This document shows positions 13,501 through 25,455 of a stretch of 64,000 bases of DNA, piece by piece (position 1 is the first letter of the stretch; every line of letters begins with the position of its first letter). Position numbers and translations under genes: made by a program. The notes beneath the pieces were generated by a model, which saw only the letters and a list, made by a program, of their open reading frames with translations, had not been told where the DNA came from and did no database searches. This stretch comes from Paramecium octaurelia (taxonomy: Eukaryota; Ciliophora; Oligohymenophorea; Peniculida; Parameciidae): contig CAJJDP010000027.1 of the NCBI GenBank assembly GCA_905182995.1, positions 120,383 to 184,382 on the forward strand. The letters are read 5' to 3'.

Positions 13501-13977
13501 TCAAGTTTTTCTTCTTTTGAATTTTTCTTGGTATTTCATTTATTTTACTTTATTTAACAAGTCAACCTTGGAAGTTACCCTTCTTCGGCTTGATGACTTT
13601 CTAATTTTACTTGGTATCATTAATTTCACTTAATCAGCCGCTATCAATTCTACAGACAAATCCGAAAAAGTGTTATTATGATCCTTTTTGAGTGGGCTTA
13701 AGCTATTTTCATTCAAGCTACTATTAACTCTTCTTGTAGTGTCATTTTTATCACTCTTATTTAAGTAAATCCAATCTTGTGTTTTAATTTAACCCACAGT
13801 TCGTTGAGGACGAGAAGATTATTTATCAGAACACGAGGAAATTGAACTTACAGAATCCAGAACTTGTTTTGGATGCTCAAAAATTGCTCTTTGAATTGAA
13901 TTGTATTCATTTCCTGCATTTTAATTATTTTAGTTTTGTTGAGATGCGCTCCAAAAACATGAACAAGCACTACCCAT
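13501..13977 (-). CDS. Small basic protein with N-terminal MGSACSCF acylation signal
   Basis: An uninterrupted 158-codon frame ends at TGA 13501-13503. The protein begins MGSACSCF: Gly2 with Ser at position 6 suits N-myristoylation, and Cys5 and Cys7 suit S-palmitoylation, so membrane anchoring is likely. The rest is polar and probably disordered, Ser/Arg/Lys-rich, with a basic C-terminal cluster (RKSSSRRRVTSK). I know no family; it may be a ciliate-specific peripheral membrane protein of cortex or cilia. Membrane targeting is inferred from the N-terminus only. Confidence 0.7.
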
Positions 13978-14448
13978 ATAATTAATTTAATATCATAAAT
14001 TGATCTGATTTATTGAGAATTTATTTTAAGAATAATGAAAATAATGTAAGTTGAATAAGATAATTGCGAAATAAGCTTAATATTTTCCTAATTTTAAACA
14101 TCTTCGATTTTGAACATTACTACTCAAATTTAGTTTATAAGAATTAGTTACTATAAATAAAGAGAAAGATTTATTTAATGTGTAAAATCTCAAACTTATA
14201 GACAATATAAATTTCAATAATTATGTTTATTCTACTAATTTCGTTTGTTGTATCTCAAATCTATTAAATCCATACTAAAATCTAAAAGGAAATAAAATTG
14301 TGCTTCTCTAAGGTATTTTAAACAGTGTTTAATTCTAAAACGAATCAGATTAAGTTTTTAAATATTGAAAGTAATAATTTTAATTAAAAAAAAAGAAATT
14401 TATTTACATTTCCCACTAAAAAATTTAATAAAATAAAATCAACCTATA
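13978..14448. other. Intergenic stretch, no supported gene
   Basis: AT-rich spacer between the start of the acylated protein and the stop of the coiled-coil gene. A plus-strand frame beginning at about 14220 (MFILLISFVVSQ) stays open but runs deep into the opposite-strand gene, so I do not call it. No repeat or RNA-like fold seen. Confidence 0.5.
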
Positions 14449-16686
14449 AGATTGTGAGCTAGCTTAAATTATTACTATTCGTATTAGTGTTGCTCTTATA
14501 GTTTTTGAATTCTTTATTAAGCTTTCTATCTTTCTAAACTCTATATCTTTTCCAATTTAGCTCTATTTTCAGATTTACAATTTCTCAATTTATCATCTCT
14601 TCTATTTTCATTTGCTTATTCCTCCATGAAAACTCTCATAATCTCCTGGTTTTATCTCTAAATAATTTAATTTAGTTCGAATAACACTTCTGGATTTGGT
14701 GGTTCAGTTGGTTTTTATTTGACTACATCCTGTTTTCTCGCTCTTTTTGGAGATTTTTTTTGGGCTTGGTTATATTAATAAATAAATACATTAAGGCTGC
14801 TGCTATAATAATTATTATGCCGATTCAACAGATTTAGTATTTACAGGATTGTTCAAGGTTTCTAATAATTATGGAGACGATGAATTAATTTCAGGAAGTT
14901 TATCTTAGGCTTTGGATGATCTAATAGTACTGAATGGTTTAGTCAAAGTCATTAATTTTTTATTATTTTTATTAATTGATTAAGATTGGGATTTTCGAGC
15001 AAAGTTCTATTCCTCTTGAGTTTATGACTTTAAATCAGTGGTTGTAATACCAAACTATTTTTAGATTTCAGATGGAGGGATCTTTCCTTCTCTAATTTTC
15101 TCCAATTTCAATAAAAGATCTCGTTTTTATTTATCTATTTCCCTTCTCATATTTTATCTTTGTAATAATAATTACTCTAAATCTTCTTATATTTTATCAG
15201 CTCTTTCCATTTTCTCATTTAATTTTTCTTATAATTTCATTCTATCATATTCTTATTTTTTCATAATTCTTTCAACGTTATCTCTTTTGTCAATTCTCTT
15301 TAATGTATCTTGATTTCTTTTATCAGTTATTTAAATAGATCTTTCCAATTAAATTTTTTATAAATTCTCATCCTTATCTTAAAACTTTTTCAAGAATTCT
15401 TCAATTCTCTCTTTTTATCTTTACTCATTTTATAATAATACTTGATGTCTTTGTTATTCTTTTTCATGATCTTCTTGTCTCCTCTTTTCCTTCTCTCTTT
15501 CTTATTCTTTTTCTAATTATTTTCTTCTTTCTTCAGCCTCATCTATTTTTTTTAAGTACTCTTTTTTTTTCTCTAATTCCATTTACTCATTTTATTCAAT
15601 GACTTTCCTTATCATTTCTGCATGTTATTCTGCTTCTATTTTTTATTATTCCAATTTTTTTCTCTTCTCCTCCTCGAATTATAATCGTTTTTATTCACTT
15701 ATTTATAATTTTTTTTCAACATCTTCTTTAACTCTTAGAACTTCTTGGTCATTTCTTTCTTTAGCTTATCTAATTCTTTCTTCATTTTCACTTCTTGCTT
15801 TTTCAGCCTCTTGCTTTTTCTTTTCTTTTTGTTCTTCCATCATTTTCTTTCTTTACTCAGCCTTCTCATCCATTTCTTTTTTTCTTTTTTCTAATGCTTC
15901 CAATTATAATCTAATGTTTTCTTCATTTAATTTTCTTAGTTTTTCTTACTATGCCTTCTTTTCATCCTCTTTTTTTTTGTTTTCTTCTTCTCTTAATCTC
16001 TGTTTTAATTCCTCTTATTTTATGCGTTCTTGCTCCTTAGATTCAAGTAATTTCATTCTTTCCTTCAATGCCTATTCTTCTTGTTCTTTTTTTTATTACT
16101 TCTGCAACTCCTTTTGTTTCTTGACTTCCTCCTATTAGGCCCTTTTCCTTTCCAATTCCAATTCTCTCTGTTTCTACTTCGTCCTTTCATCTTGCATCTT
16201 CTTTTCATTTTATTCCTTAATCTCTTATAATTTCAATTCAAACTCCAGCATATTTTCAATCTCTTTTTGCTATTTCTTCTTGATCTTCTCAATCTATTGC
16301 TTCTCCTTCTCAATTAAAGAGGAAGCATCTTATTAGGAATATTTGGAAATCATTTTACTCTTGCCCAACCCATCTGGACTCCACAAACCTAAACATAATT
16401 GTTACACTATTTTACCAGTCTTTTCATCTTCCAAAACTATATGTCTTTATTTAATAAGATCTCTGTATTTTTCCTCCCTCTTCTCTTCAAAATGTTTATA
16501 ATACGTCTCTATTCCTTTAGCATCCAAATTCGATAGTCTATATTTTTTTTAATACTCCTCGAATGAAACCTTAATAATCTCACTCGGACTAATTCCTTCT
16601 CTTCTGCAAGCCTCCAGAGATCTAGGCGTATTAACCTCAGGAGCGTTGGGTTGATGAAAACCGAAATCCTATAGGGACACTTTCAT
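14449..16686 (-). CDS. Long coiled-coil protein, probably cytoskeletal or ciliary
   Basis: Begins MKVSLQDFGFHQPNAPEV, with a compact N-terminal part (YRLSNLDAKGIETYYKHF) followed by more than 350 residues of highly charged Glu/Lys/Gln/Arg heptad-like sequence. A Ser/Pro-rich segment follows, then a second shorter coiled coil (IQSLERQKAQQRIQ). A 25-nt intron near 14770-14795 is needed to reach the stop TGA at 14449-14451; without it the frame ends early. Total is about 735 residues. Composition suits a basal-body, axonemal or cortical protein, but I cannot name a family. The opposite strand stays open over much of it as a shadow. Confidence 0.75.
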
Positions 16687-16709
16687 TAAAATAATTATTA
16701 AAATATAAG

Positions 16710-17818
16710 TCATATACCAGTCTCATCTTCTCTCTTTGTTAAAACCTCATACCCATTTTCAGTTATTAAAACCATGTGTTCCCATTGAGCTAAATAGATA
16801 AGTTTGCAATACCACTAGGATTATCTGGAGAAACAACAGTAAAGTTATCCTTCCACATCAAATATTAATCATGGCGCATCAAGAGAATAGGTTCAATCGT
16901 AAATACATTTCCTGGAACCATCACTCCTGGATAATCATTAACTTTTTATATTTGATATTAAATTTACAATTATGGATTATTGTAGGAGGCATATGCATCA
17001 ATTCACCTATGCCATGTCCTGTAAATAATTCGCAAACTGTAAATCCTTCGTCTCCAGCTACTTCTTCAACGATATCTCCAATTTTACTGAATTTCTACCC
17101 TGGCTTACAAATTTTAATCGCTTCATAAAGAGCCTATTCTATTGTGCAATTAATTTATAACTTTTTAAGTCGTATCTATTAATTTAGTGATTTCTGGATT
17201 CATTTCAGGAACCTATGCCATAACACTAGTATCTCCATGCACTCCATCATAAAAGATAGTCACATCAATGTTTAAGGAATCCCCACCATCTAAAGGTCTA
17301 AGATTAGGTATTCCGTGACAACACACTTCATTCACTGATGTACAAACACTCTTAGGAAAACCCATGAATCCTATTGGTGAAGGATATGCATTTTGTGAAA
17401 TTATGAATTCATGAACTATCTTATCCAAATCATCCGTTGTCATTCCCTATTTCACTGATTTTTAAGCCACATAAGCAGTTTTTGCTGCGATTTACGCTGC
17501 CTTTCTTAATTCTTATTTTAAATGATGTTTTTACTTTGGATCATATCTTAACTATGAACTACAGGTGCTCCTTCATATATCCCATAGACAGGCTTTGTTT
17601 CACCTATTATGCTTAATTGTTCTTGTACTTATATAGTTTGGTCTTTGAATATGCGAAGGTACTGCTCTTGCTGGAACTACGCCATATTGACCCTAATTAA
17701 AATTCATAATTCATACCTCAATGATTGGTTTACTAAAATATTTTATATGGCTTCTTTTTCTTTATTTCATTCTTCCTATCTGACTAAATTGATATTGCTT
17801 GCTAAATCTCAACAACAT
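16710..17818 (-). CDS. METAP1D: Methionine aminopeptidase type 1, mitochondrial-type (MAP1D-like)
   Basis: Core motifs of type 1 MetAP are clear: AYPSPIGFMGFPKSVCTSVNEV and CCHGIPNLRPLDGGDSLNIDVTIF, with metal ligands in D-V-T and D-G-V-H-G-D, and the C-terminus EHMVLITENGYEVLT carrying the last Glu ligand. The N-terminus MLLRFSKQYQFSQIGRMKQR is basic with hydroxyl residues and no acidic ones, and there is no zinc-finger extension as in cytosolic MetAP1, so import into mitochondria is likely. Three introns (24, 25 and 29 nt) join SKPIIE-GQYG, RPNYIS-ETKP and EGAP-QKHH. It removes the initiator Met from nascent proteins. Confidence 0.85.
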
Positions 17819-17853
17819 GAATTAAATATATATAATTTTTAATTGAAATTCCA

Positions 17854-18300
17854 TCATTTTGACAATTTATGCTTAATCTTTTTTCTAATTACAAACTCTT
17901 GGGTAGTCTTCCTAATATTAAATATTAGGTTATCATATTATATACAGATTGAGAAATAGTAACTCAATTTTATGATATACACCCAAAGAAGGTATAAAGA
18001 TTTGAGAAAACAGAATAGTAAACAGATTGTATTAACTTCAAAAGCAGAAATAATTCTATTAACAAATTTAAAGGGATAATCGAATAAATCATAAAAAAAG
18101 AAGATCATTTTAACATTTCTTAAATTTTAATCCAAAAATTTAGATTGTTGTTTAAATGTTTAATATTTATATATATTATATAATAATTGAGTTATAATTG
18201 ACAAATTCATAGCCATCTACGATTATATCTAATAGGACATTTAGATCAAATCAGAACGACATGTTTTCATTGAAATAAAATATTCTTATAGATTCTTCAT
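17854..18300 (-). CDS. Doubtful ORF, hydrophobic, unknown
   Basis: A single 149-codon frame ends at TGA 17854-17856; it starts MKNLQEYFISMKT and has hydrophobic stretches (FFFYDLFDYPF, LLFCFLKSLYLLWVYII). Because only TGA stops here, frames of this length arise by chance in AT-rich DNA, and its start overlaps the possible 5' end of the next gene on the other strand. It may equally be plain spacer. Confidence 0.25.
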
Positions 18301-20132
18301 TCACATAACTAGAATAAAGAAATTATATAAATAAACAAGAATATTATAAATATATATATATTTATAAATGTATCTTAATTAGTTTAGACCTTAATATTTT
18401 TATCAATCCTATTGATGACGATAAATCAAAGACTTAAGTTGGAATAAATGCCGAAATAATTAATCTTAATAAAGGTTGTATTAAATCGTATTTCTGTCCT
18501 AATGATAGATAATTCAAGTCTTTTACATTTTAATTATAAACAGAATTACTAGTCAAGTAAGAAAATGATAAAGAAAATACATATCTTGAGATTTAATAAA
18601 TATATTTCTATGAATTATACGATTGTGAATTAGAACTTGCTCTTTTATTAGATTATTTATTGAGGGGAGTAATAGATGGGTGTAAATAAAGATTTATGAA
18701 ATATTTTAATGAGTAGAAAGGTGATTATTAAAAATAGTTTTGATATAAATAATAATAATGTATCAGCTTACAAAATAATTGGTTGATTTTCGAAGGAATC
18801 AATTTCTAAACTAAGGGCTTTAGACAGAATTCACCATCCAATCTGAAAATGCGTATCGATATTATTTAAATGTGTAGAAATAAATTAGTGAGTGTGGGGT
18901 CACAATTAAAAAGTCTAAACAATATTGAGAAACAACGATATTTGAGACCTGAGTCATCCTATGACGAGAGTTCAGGGGAATCCAGTGTTATGTGTGAATA
19001 GAATCGATAAAAACGATTGAGTGTTGAAGATGTTCTCTCGATGGTAATCGATTCGGAAAGCAATCAAGCCATTAAACTGGAGCCAAAACCCTTTTAGAAA
19101 AAGTAAGATTGTAAACTATAATTAGCAATCGAGTAGATCAAGAGTGGGAATCCTAAAAAACTATAATAATTTAAGATGTCGATGAGGAAGCCGTGGAGAG
19201 CCTTGACTTAAATGAATTTTTCGATGAATAGTATACAATTTTATGAATTGCGGTTTAAGGATAAGCACTTCATATAGTTTAAACGAGTTTAGCTTGGCAG
19301 CTATGCAGGCAAGCTATCAATCATAATACGAATGAAGGAAGACAAAGGAGCGTAGTATGTGTATTACAATCTGGTGACTTCATTTCACAAATACAGGAAA
19401 GCATTTGGTGACAACATAGAAGTATTAATTGATCTAATTATCAACTAGTTTGCTTAACTCAAATAAATAGACAAATAGGTCAATAAAAATGAGATCACTG
19501 TTGTTATGAGATTCTTGCCGGCAAATTTTAATAGTGAAAAGTTGGAAGCCCTACAAAACATCAGAAGTGAGGAGCTGTTCACATGTATTGATTAATATTT
19601 ATATGTGTAGATTAGGGATTGAAGTATGGAATTTTCAAGACCTCTGATTATGAGATTGCTGGAAACATTAAGAAGAAAATAATAAGGTATTAATTAGGAT
19701 TTATATAATAATAAGTTATTTCTAAAACAAAAAATATAATGATCTTCACATAACAATAAAGGCTAAAAAGAAATCTACTAAGGAGAAGGTCAAGGTGTTT
19801 TTAGAAGAAGAATAATACAACCCAAGATCCCAATTAGAGTAAAAGATCGGAATGCCTTTAAGTCCACTCAAAGTTCCTCCTCTGGTAGTGAAAGAGATTG
19901 AATAACCAAAACCCAAACCTACTGTAGTGTAACCCACAATTTGTGCTATGTATTACTATTCTAGATTTGTAGATAAATTACTGTCCCATAGATTCAAGCA
20001 AGTTAGATAAAACCAGTTGAACTTAAACCTACCATCATAGAATAAAGTGATCAGAAAGTGATAGTGAGGGCTGTTTAATTAAAACCAGTCACATTAACAG
20101 TTGACAGAGAGAGAAGCTCAAGGAAAAAATGA
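18261..20132 (+). CDS. Unknown spliced protein, about 589 residues
   Basis: Four mini-introns (18737-18766, 30 nt; about 19606-19625, 20 nt; about 19687-19715, 29 nt; about 19970, 23 nt) give exactly 590 codons to TGA 20130-20132. Two TGAs in the raw frame, at 18741 and 19620, both fall inside introns. The N-terminal third holds KGCIKSYFCPNDRQFKSF and ELALLLDYLLRGV; then an acidic Ser-rich linker, a compact domain (HFIQFKRVQLGSYAGKLSII, YNLVTSFHKYRKAF), and a Pro/Lys/Val-rich tail. I do not recognise it. The start is the first in-frame Met and the first 40 residues (Tyr/Ile-rich) look weak, so the true start may lie downstream. Confidence 0.65.
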
Positions 20133-20656
20133 CTTAATAATAATAATCAAAATTAGTATTAAATCAAAATATATCAAAATATATATATATATTTAAAATT
20201 ATTTTGCAAATTTCAGTGTGTTCTAATTTAACTTGTAACGAGCTTAAACTTTTTCAATACTACGCCCATATTAATAATGATGACTGCCTTAAATCTAATT
20301 TTTAACACAACTTTGAATATCTCCTAGATTTTTTTATGATGCTTTTATATATAAATCTTCTATTGAAACAAATTATTGAGTTTTCATAGCAAGTTGAAAT
20401 TAAACCAATTAGAATTATTCTCATTGGTTTAATTTTACAATGCCTTCTTATTAATTTTTATACTGTTTTTTTTTTTTTCTTATACTAAAGGCATTCTAAA
20501 ATTTCAAGAAAAATAAGGATGTATTTAATATTTTATTTTAATTGATTATCATTAAGTCATTATTTATAATGATTTACCAATTACTCCAATAATATAAGTA
20601 AACATCGATTCAAAATTCTTACTTAACACCAGAGTTAGAATTCAACCTTTAGGATT
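20133..20656. other. Spacer with a perfect 13-bp hairpin and a T tract
   Basis: No coding frame is convincing. At 20397-20435 two 13-base arms (AAATTAAACCAAT and its exact reverse complement) flank a 13-base loop, and a run of 12 T follows at 20466-20477. The spacer separates the 3' end of one plus-strand gene from the start of the next. Confidence 0.6.
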
Positions 20657-23600
20657 ATGAAGTATCTAAAATTTTAATTACCTGAGGATCAGCTTAAAGA
20701 TCAGAGAATTTTTTATATAGAAATTTGATATTGAAGAAATAAAATGTAGGCTTGATAATGATGTAGGCATAAAACAGAAATTGAAATATATGACTCCGAT
20801 TCATAAATCATTTGATTATTATTATTATTTGATAAAGACTATCGGTGAGTCTGACAATCCTTCTTAGCATACAAAGAAATACTTAGAGTATTTAGTAAAA
20901 TCTCAGAGTTTTCAGAATATAATTTCAGAGAGATGCTATTTATTAATAACTTAAGCAAACTCAATTGATAATTTAGAGGATTAAATTGAATAACTCTTTT
21001 AAATATTCTTTTTCCTCAAAGATATTGATATAAATATTCTACAAAAATCTAACATTTCTCTAATATTTACTTTACAAAAGATAATTGAAATCAATTACAC
21101 TGAATATAAATTCAATGAACTATTCTAAAAATTTGATGATTTTCTAATTTTAATCTTGAATAGCACATAATTATAGTAATATAAAACAATTCCAGCCCAT
21201 CCCCAACCTTTAGAATGCATATAATATAGAGCTGAAAACAATTAAATATTTGGACAAACTAATGAACAGTTTGAGAACTCAGCAAGTTATTTGGACTTTC
21301 TATTCAATTTTTTAAGAGAAGACTACATTTATTATATCAGGGAACAAATTAATTATTTATCTGAAAAGGGATTTATTAAACCTATTGCTAGAAGTGATAC
21401 TTTTAACATTGATTTATATTAAGACATAAAATTAATATAATTTGAGATTAATAATCTTCACATTAAATGGAAAATAGCTATCAAGTAATTTGATTTAGAT
21501 TAAAGATATATGAGAGACCACATTGACTGGAATTATTCAAATAAACTTTAAATTGGTTCTCTGATTTGTATTACAAATATAGAATGTCATCCATTGCTTT
21601 TTGGCATAATCATCAATAGAGATAAACAATAAGATGAATATGAAATATCAAACAGAATTAATTTAGAATTTCGATTTTTGGGCCCTAAATCTTAAATAAT
21701 GGAATTCTTAAATCTGCTTTCTTAATAAACTATTTTGATGGACTGTAAAACCGAAAAATAATTTGAAGCCTAACTTTATAACTTAGAAACAATTAAAAAA
21801 ATGTAATATTTGCCATAGACAAATTTGATACTTGAGAATTAATAACCACCATATTTTTATTAAAACTACTTATTGTCAAGATGCTTTTCTTAATTGCTAT
21901 CAACTTGTGATAAAGAATAGGAGAAAGCCATGCAACTAATTCTTTTTGAAAAAGTAGCATTCATCTAAGGACTTCCAGGAACCGGAAAAACTTACTGTGC
22001 TACTAGGGCTGTAGCCATCTTAAATCAGAGATTATCATAAGTTGATAAGCCTATTCTGATAGTTTGCTACAATAATCATACCTTAGATCATTTCTTAGAG
22101 AAACTGCTTTAATTTATTCCAGCTGATCAAATAGTTAGACTAGGAGGAAATTCTAAATCTGCTAAAATTAATTCCTATATGTTCTAAAGCAGATCAAATC
22201 TTGATTTTGATTAGAAAGAATTCAAAGAACTTAAAAACTAATTAAAGTTAATTTTTAATAGATTAATTTAATATGATTATACTATCAATGCTCAGGATAT
22301 AACTAGATTATGGCCTGAACTAAGAGATAAGCTTATAAATGATTTTCTTAAGGAAAGAGATTTGAATAATTCATAAATTGATGTGCTAATTCAAAATTAA
22401 ATCTTAAATTCTTGGATTAATGTAAAACCCTTTGCTGATGATCGATTTCTTTAATTTGAAAGTAAGAAATTTGGACTTCATGTTATTACTCAAAAAGAAA
22501 AAATTACCTAATAAGTTCGGCAGAATAATGTTTTTGGAACACGAACTACGTAAGTAAATGACCTTTAAGATTATGATCAAGAATTATCAAATCAAAATGA
22601 AGAACTTCTTACGCCTATAGAATAGTTTAATAAGCAAAACTAAAATCAATCTAATTTACACTATAATTTTAGAGGAATCGAAATGATTCAGCTATGTTTG
22701 TAAGACGATACATTCAACATTTGGGAACTTAACTATGAAGACATAGGTGAGATAATTAAATATTTAAAGTATCTAAAATATCAGGAAGATTGTCTTTTAT
22801 TTGAAAAAACATACAAAAAATATAAAAAGCTATCCTAAACTTTATAAAATCTTAAAGATAGTTATGATTTATAGAAATTGAATGAATATTAAGTAATCGG
22901 AGTGACTGTCACTGATGCAGCATACTGCTCACATATATTAACATAATTGAACTCAAAAGTATTGGTTGTTGAAGAAGCTGAACAAATCTTATTATCTAAT
23001 TTAGTAACTATTCTGACAAATAATTTCGAACATGTTATTTTATTTGGAAATTATTTCAATTTGGAAGAATAATTGTAGAATTATGATTAAACGAATTACT
23101 ACTTTTTAAAAAACATATAAAATCAAAAAATTCCATCTGTTGTTTTATCTACTTAAAGGAGAATGAAAACTAATATTGCTGATTTTATGAGAAGTATCAA
23201 CAACTAAAATATTGCAGATCACCATGATATTCTTGAAACCATAAATACAATGTAAGTTAAGGGTTTAGATTCAGATTTTTTTATTTTTAATAATGAGCCA
23301 TTTGGAGATTTATGTAGAAAATCAAAAGAAAATGAATAAGAAGCTGAAATGATTGTTTAAATGGTCTAATATCTTATTTAAGCGGGAAACAAAGAGTCTT
23401 AAATTACTGTATTATCGCTTTATTAATAGCAAGTATAATTAATAAAGGAGAAATTTAGAAATGAGAATTAAAATTAGGTTAGGGTAGAGACAGTTGATGA
23501 TTATTTAGGAGAAGAAAATGATATTGTAATAGTTTCATTGATAATTATTAATAATAAAAAAAAGCTATGTAAGAGTAAATACCAAAATAGAATTAAAACT

Positions 23601-25073
23601 GCATTTTCAAGAGCAAAATTAGGTCTTTATGTGTTCGGTTATATTAAATATTCAAGGTAAACTACTTTATATAATTCTTTTCTTTCTAAATTTTTATCTT
23701 TGCTATAAGATAAAGACTATCTTAAAAATTATATCACTCTTAAATGTCATATTCATGGTAAATTAAGGAGAATAGATCAATCAAGCCACTTGTTAAATAT
23801 GTAAGGAGGCTGCTGTTGTAATAATCACACTTGCAGAAAATAATATCTTCAAAACATTCAAAATCAAAATGATTGCTAAGAAATTTGTTAAAATATACTT
23901 CCATGCAGACATCAATGCTAATAAAGGTGCTAAGCTTAGTGTATCTGCACCACTGCTTACCATTGTAATTTACCTGGTTGTAATCATATAGCTAAAATTC
24001 AATGTGGATAAGATCTCACTAATTTTCTTTGCTAACAAGATTTATCGGTATGTTTTATTTCAACATGTAAACACACAACTAAATTCAAATGCTATTAAAA
24101 GGAAAATTTTTTGTATTAATGTTAACATGTTTGTGATAAGGTTCTTCAGTGTGGTCATACATGTTAAAAACTATGTTGGGAAAATTGTTAACCTTGTGCT
24201 TAAAATATTATCATTTCACTTTATTGTGGAATACATAAAATTTAAAAGAAATGCTTTGAAATTTAGAATCATTTAATTAATGGTTTAAAATTGTCTCCTT
24301 ACTTTTTTAATTCTAAGATTGGCAAGGAATTTTTTTATCGAATCTTGGAAAGTTTAACCAAAGGCATGATAAAAGATGTTCCCAAATTAGATTAAATAGA
24401 AGGCTTTAAATGCAAAATTCCTTGTTCAAGACCTAGAAAATGTGGTCATAAGTTTAAATGCTCTAATCTTTGTAGTTAGTAATGCACTCCATGTGAGTAA
24501 GTGATTCTTATCACTTTAAAATGTGGTCATAAATATTAATATTTGTGCAAAGATGTAACAGTAGCCTTAAAAGGATTGCTACCAAATGAATATTTTGAAA
24601 AACAATTTTAATGTGAACATGAAAAAAAATAATAAGGTTTTGAAAACTGTATTTAGTGCAGAGATAAAATAATCAAAAACTTAGAAGAATAGATTATATG
24701 TAAAGAAAAGTGTATTAGAAAGAGAAGTTGTCGTCATGAAGATCCTTGCCTTAATTAGTGCTGCTATGAATGTTCTCCTTGCTTACAAATAATGTAAATA
24801 TCTTTAGATTGTGGACATTAAAAATTCGTTGAATGCTTTTCTAACAATACTTAATGTTCATAACCGTGTGTTAAAACAAGAGCATGTGAACATTATTATC
24901 CGTGCTCTAATTATTGTTCCTAACCTTGTAGTCCATGTTAAGTTGAAATAGCAATAACATTACCTTGTGGTCATTTAACGCTTGCAAAATGTCATACTGT
25001 ATAAACTACGTCTACAGGTATTGTACAATAAGGTGATGAATAAGAATGTGGATATTGTTCGCGTATTTATTGA
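20657..25073 (+). CDS. ZNFX1-like SF1 RNA helicase with NFX1-type zinc fingers
   Basis: About 1,450 residues, starting MKYLKFQLPEDQ. The N-terminal 400 residues are helical. The helicase core has Walker A GLPGTGKTYCATRAV, a Walker B-like VVEEAEQIL, FGNYFNL, QRRM, and the C-terminal motifs VDDYLGEENDIVIVSL and AFSRAKLGLYVFG. Tandem NFX1 fingers follow (CGHKFKCSNLCS, CTPC, CRHEDPCLNQCCYECSPC, CGHQKFVEC, ACEHYYPC, CGHLTLAKC). This order is that of ZNFX1/NFXL helicases of the UPF1 superfamily, which bind RNA and in animals act in antiviral sensing and small-RNA inheritance. A link to ciliate small-RNA pathways is my inference. A related but damaged finger-only gene lies at 49690. Confidence 0.85.
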
Positions 25074-25455
25074 ATTTGGTAACATTTCAATGACTTTATT
25101 ACAAATTGTTTAATAATATCAATTAAATAAGTCTGAATTAGTTGAATTTAAGAATAAATGTAGATTATAATTTCTTACTTAATTCTCTTGGTCATTCAAA
25201 GGTCTTAAGAGTGACGAGTGTCTCTGAATGTAGGTTGTAATTTACTATTAATTATTGTATGTTAATTTGATTTGAGTTTCTTATTTTGTGATGAAAATTA
25301 AATAAATAAATAATTTGCATCTATAGTTGTATACTAATGATTGCTACTGAAATTTTATCTGATAAGGTATGAAATATGTTAATATCATCTTAGCCAGAAG
25401 ACTAATATTAGAGACTAGAGAAAGCTGTAAATTTAATTAATGTATAATATATTAG
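25074..25455. other. Intergenic stretch, nothing supported
   Basis: Spacer between two plus-strand genes. It contains a GTGATGA box and later CTGA boxes, but the flanks do not pair into a C/D snoRNA terminal stem, and no gene is called. Confidence 0.5.

Noticed and set aside
14220-14900. Plus-strand ORF starting MFILLISFVVSQ
   Set aside because: It remains open mainly because the opposite-strand coiled-coil gene lacks TCA codons; only the first 230 bases lie in spacer, with no homology.
18741-18743. In-frame TGA suggesting stop readthrough
   Set aside because: A 30-nt GT...CAG intron (18737-18766) removes it and restores LQNNWLIFEG.
19620-19622. TGA as the end of the unknown gene
   Set aside because: It lies in a 20-nt intron; the frame continues to 20132 and the total is an exact multiple of three.
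25290-25380. C/D-box snoRNA (GTGATGA ... CTGA)
   Set aside because: Flanks do not pair into a terminal stem and no guide match can be argued.
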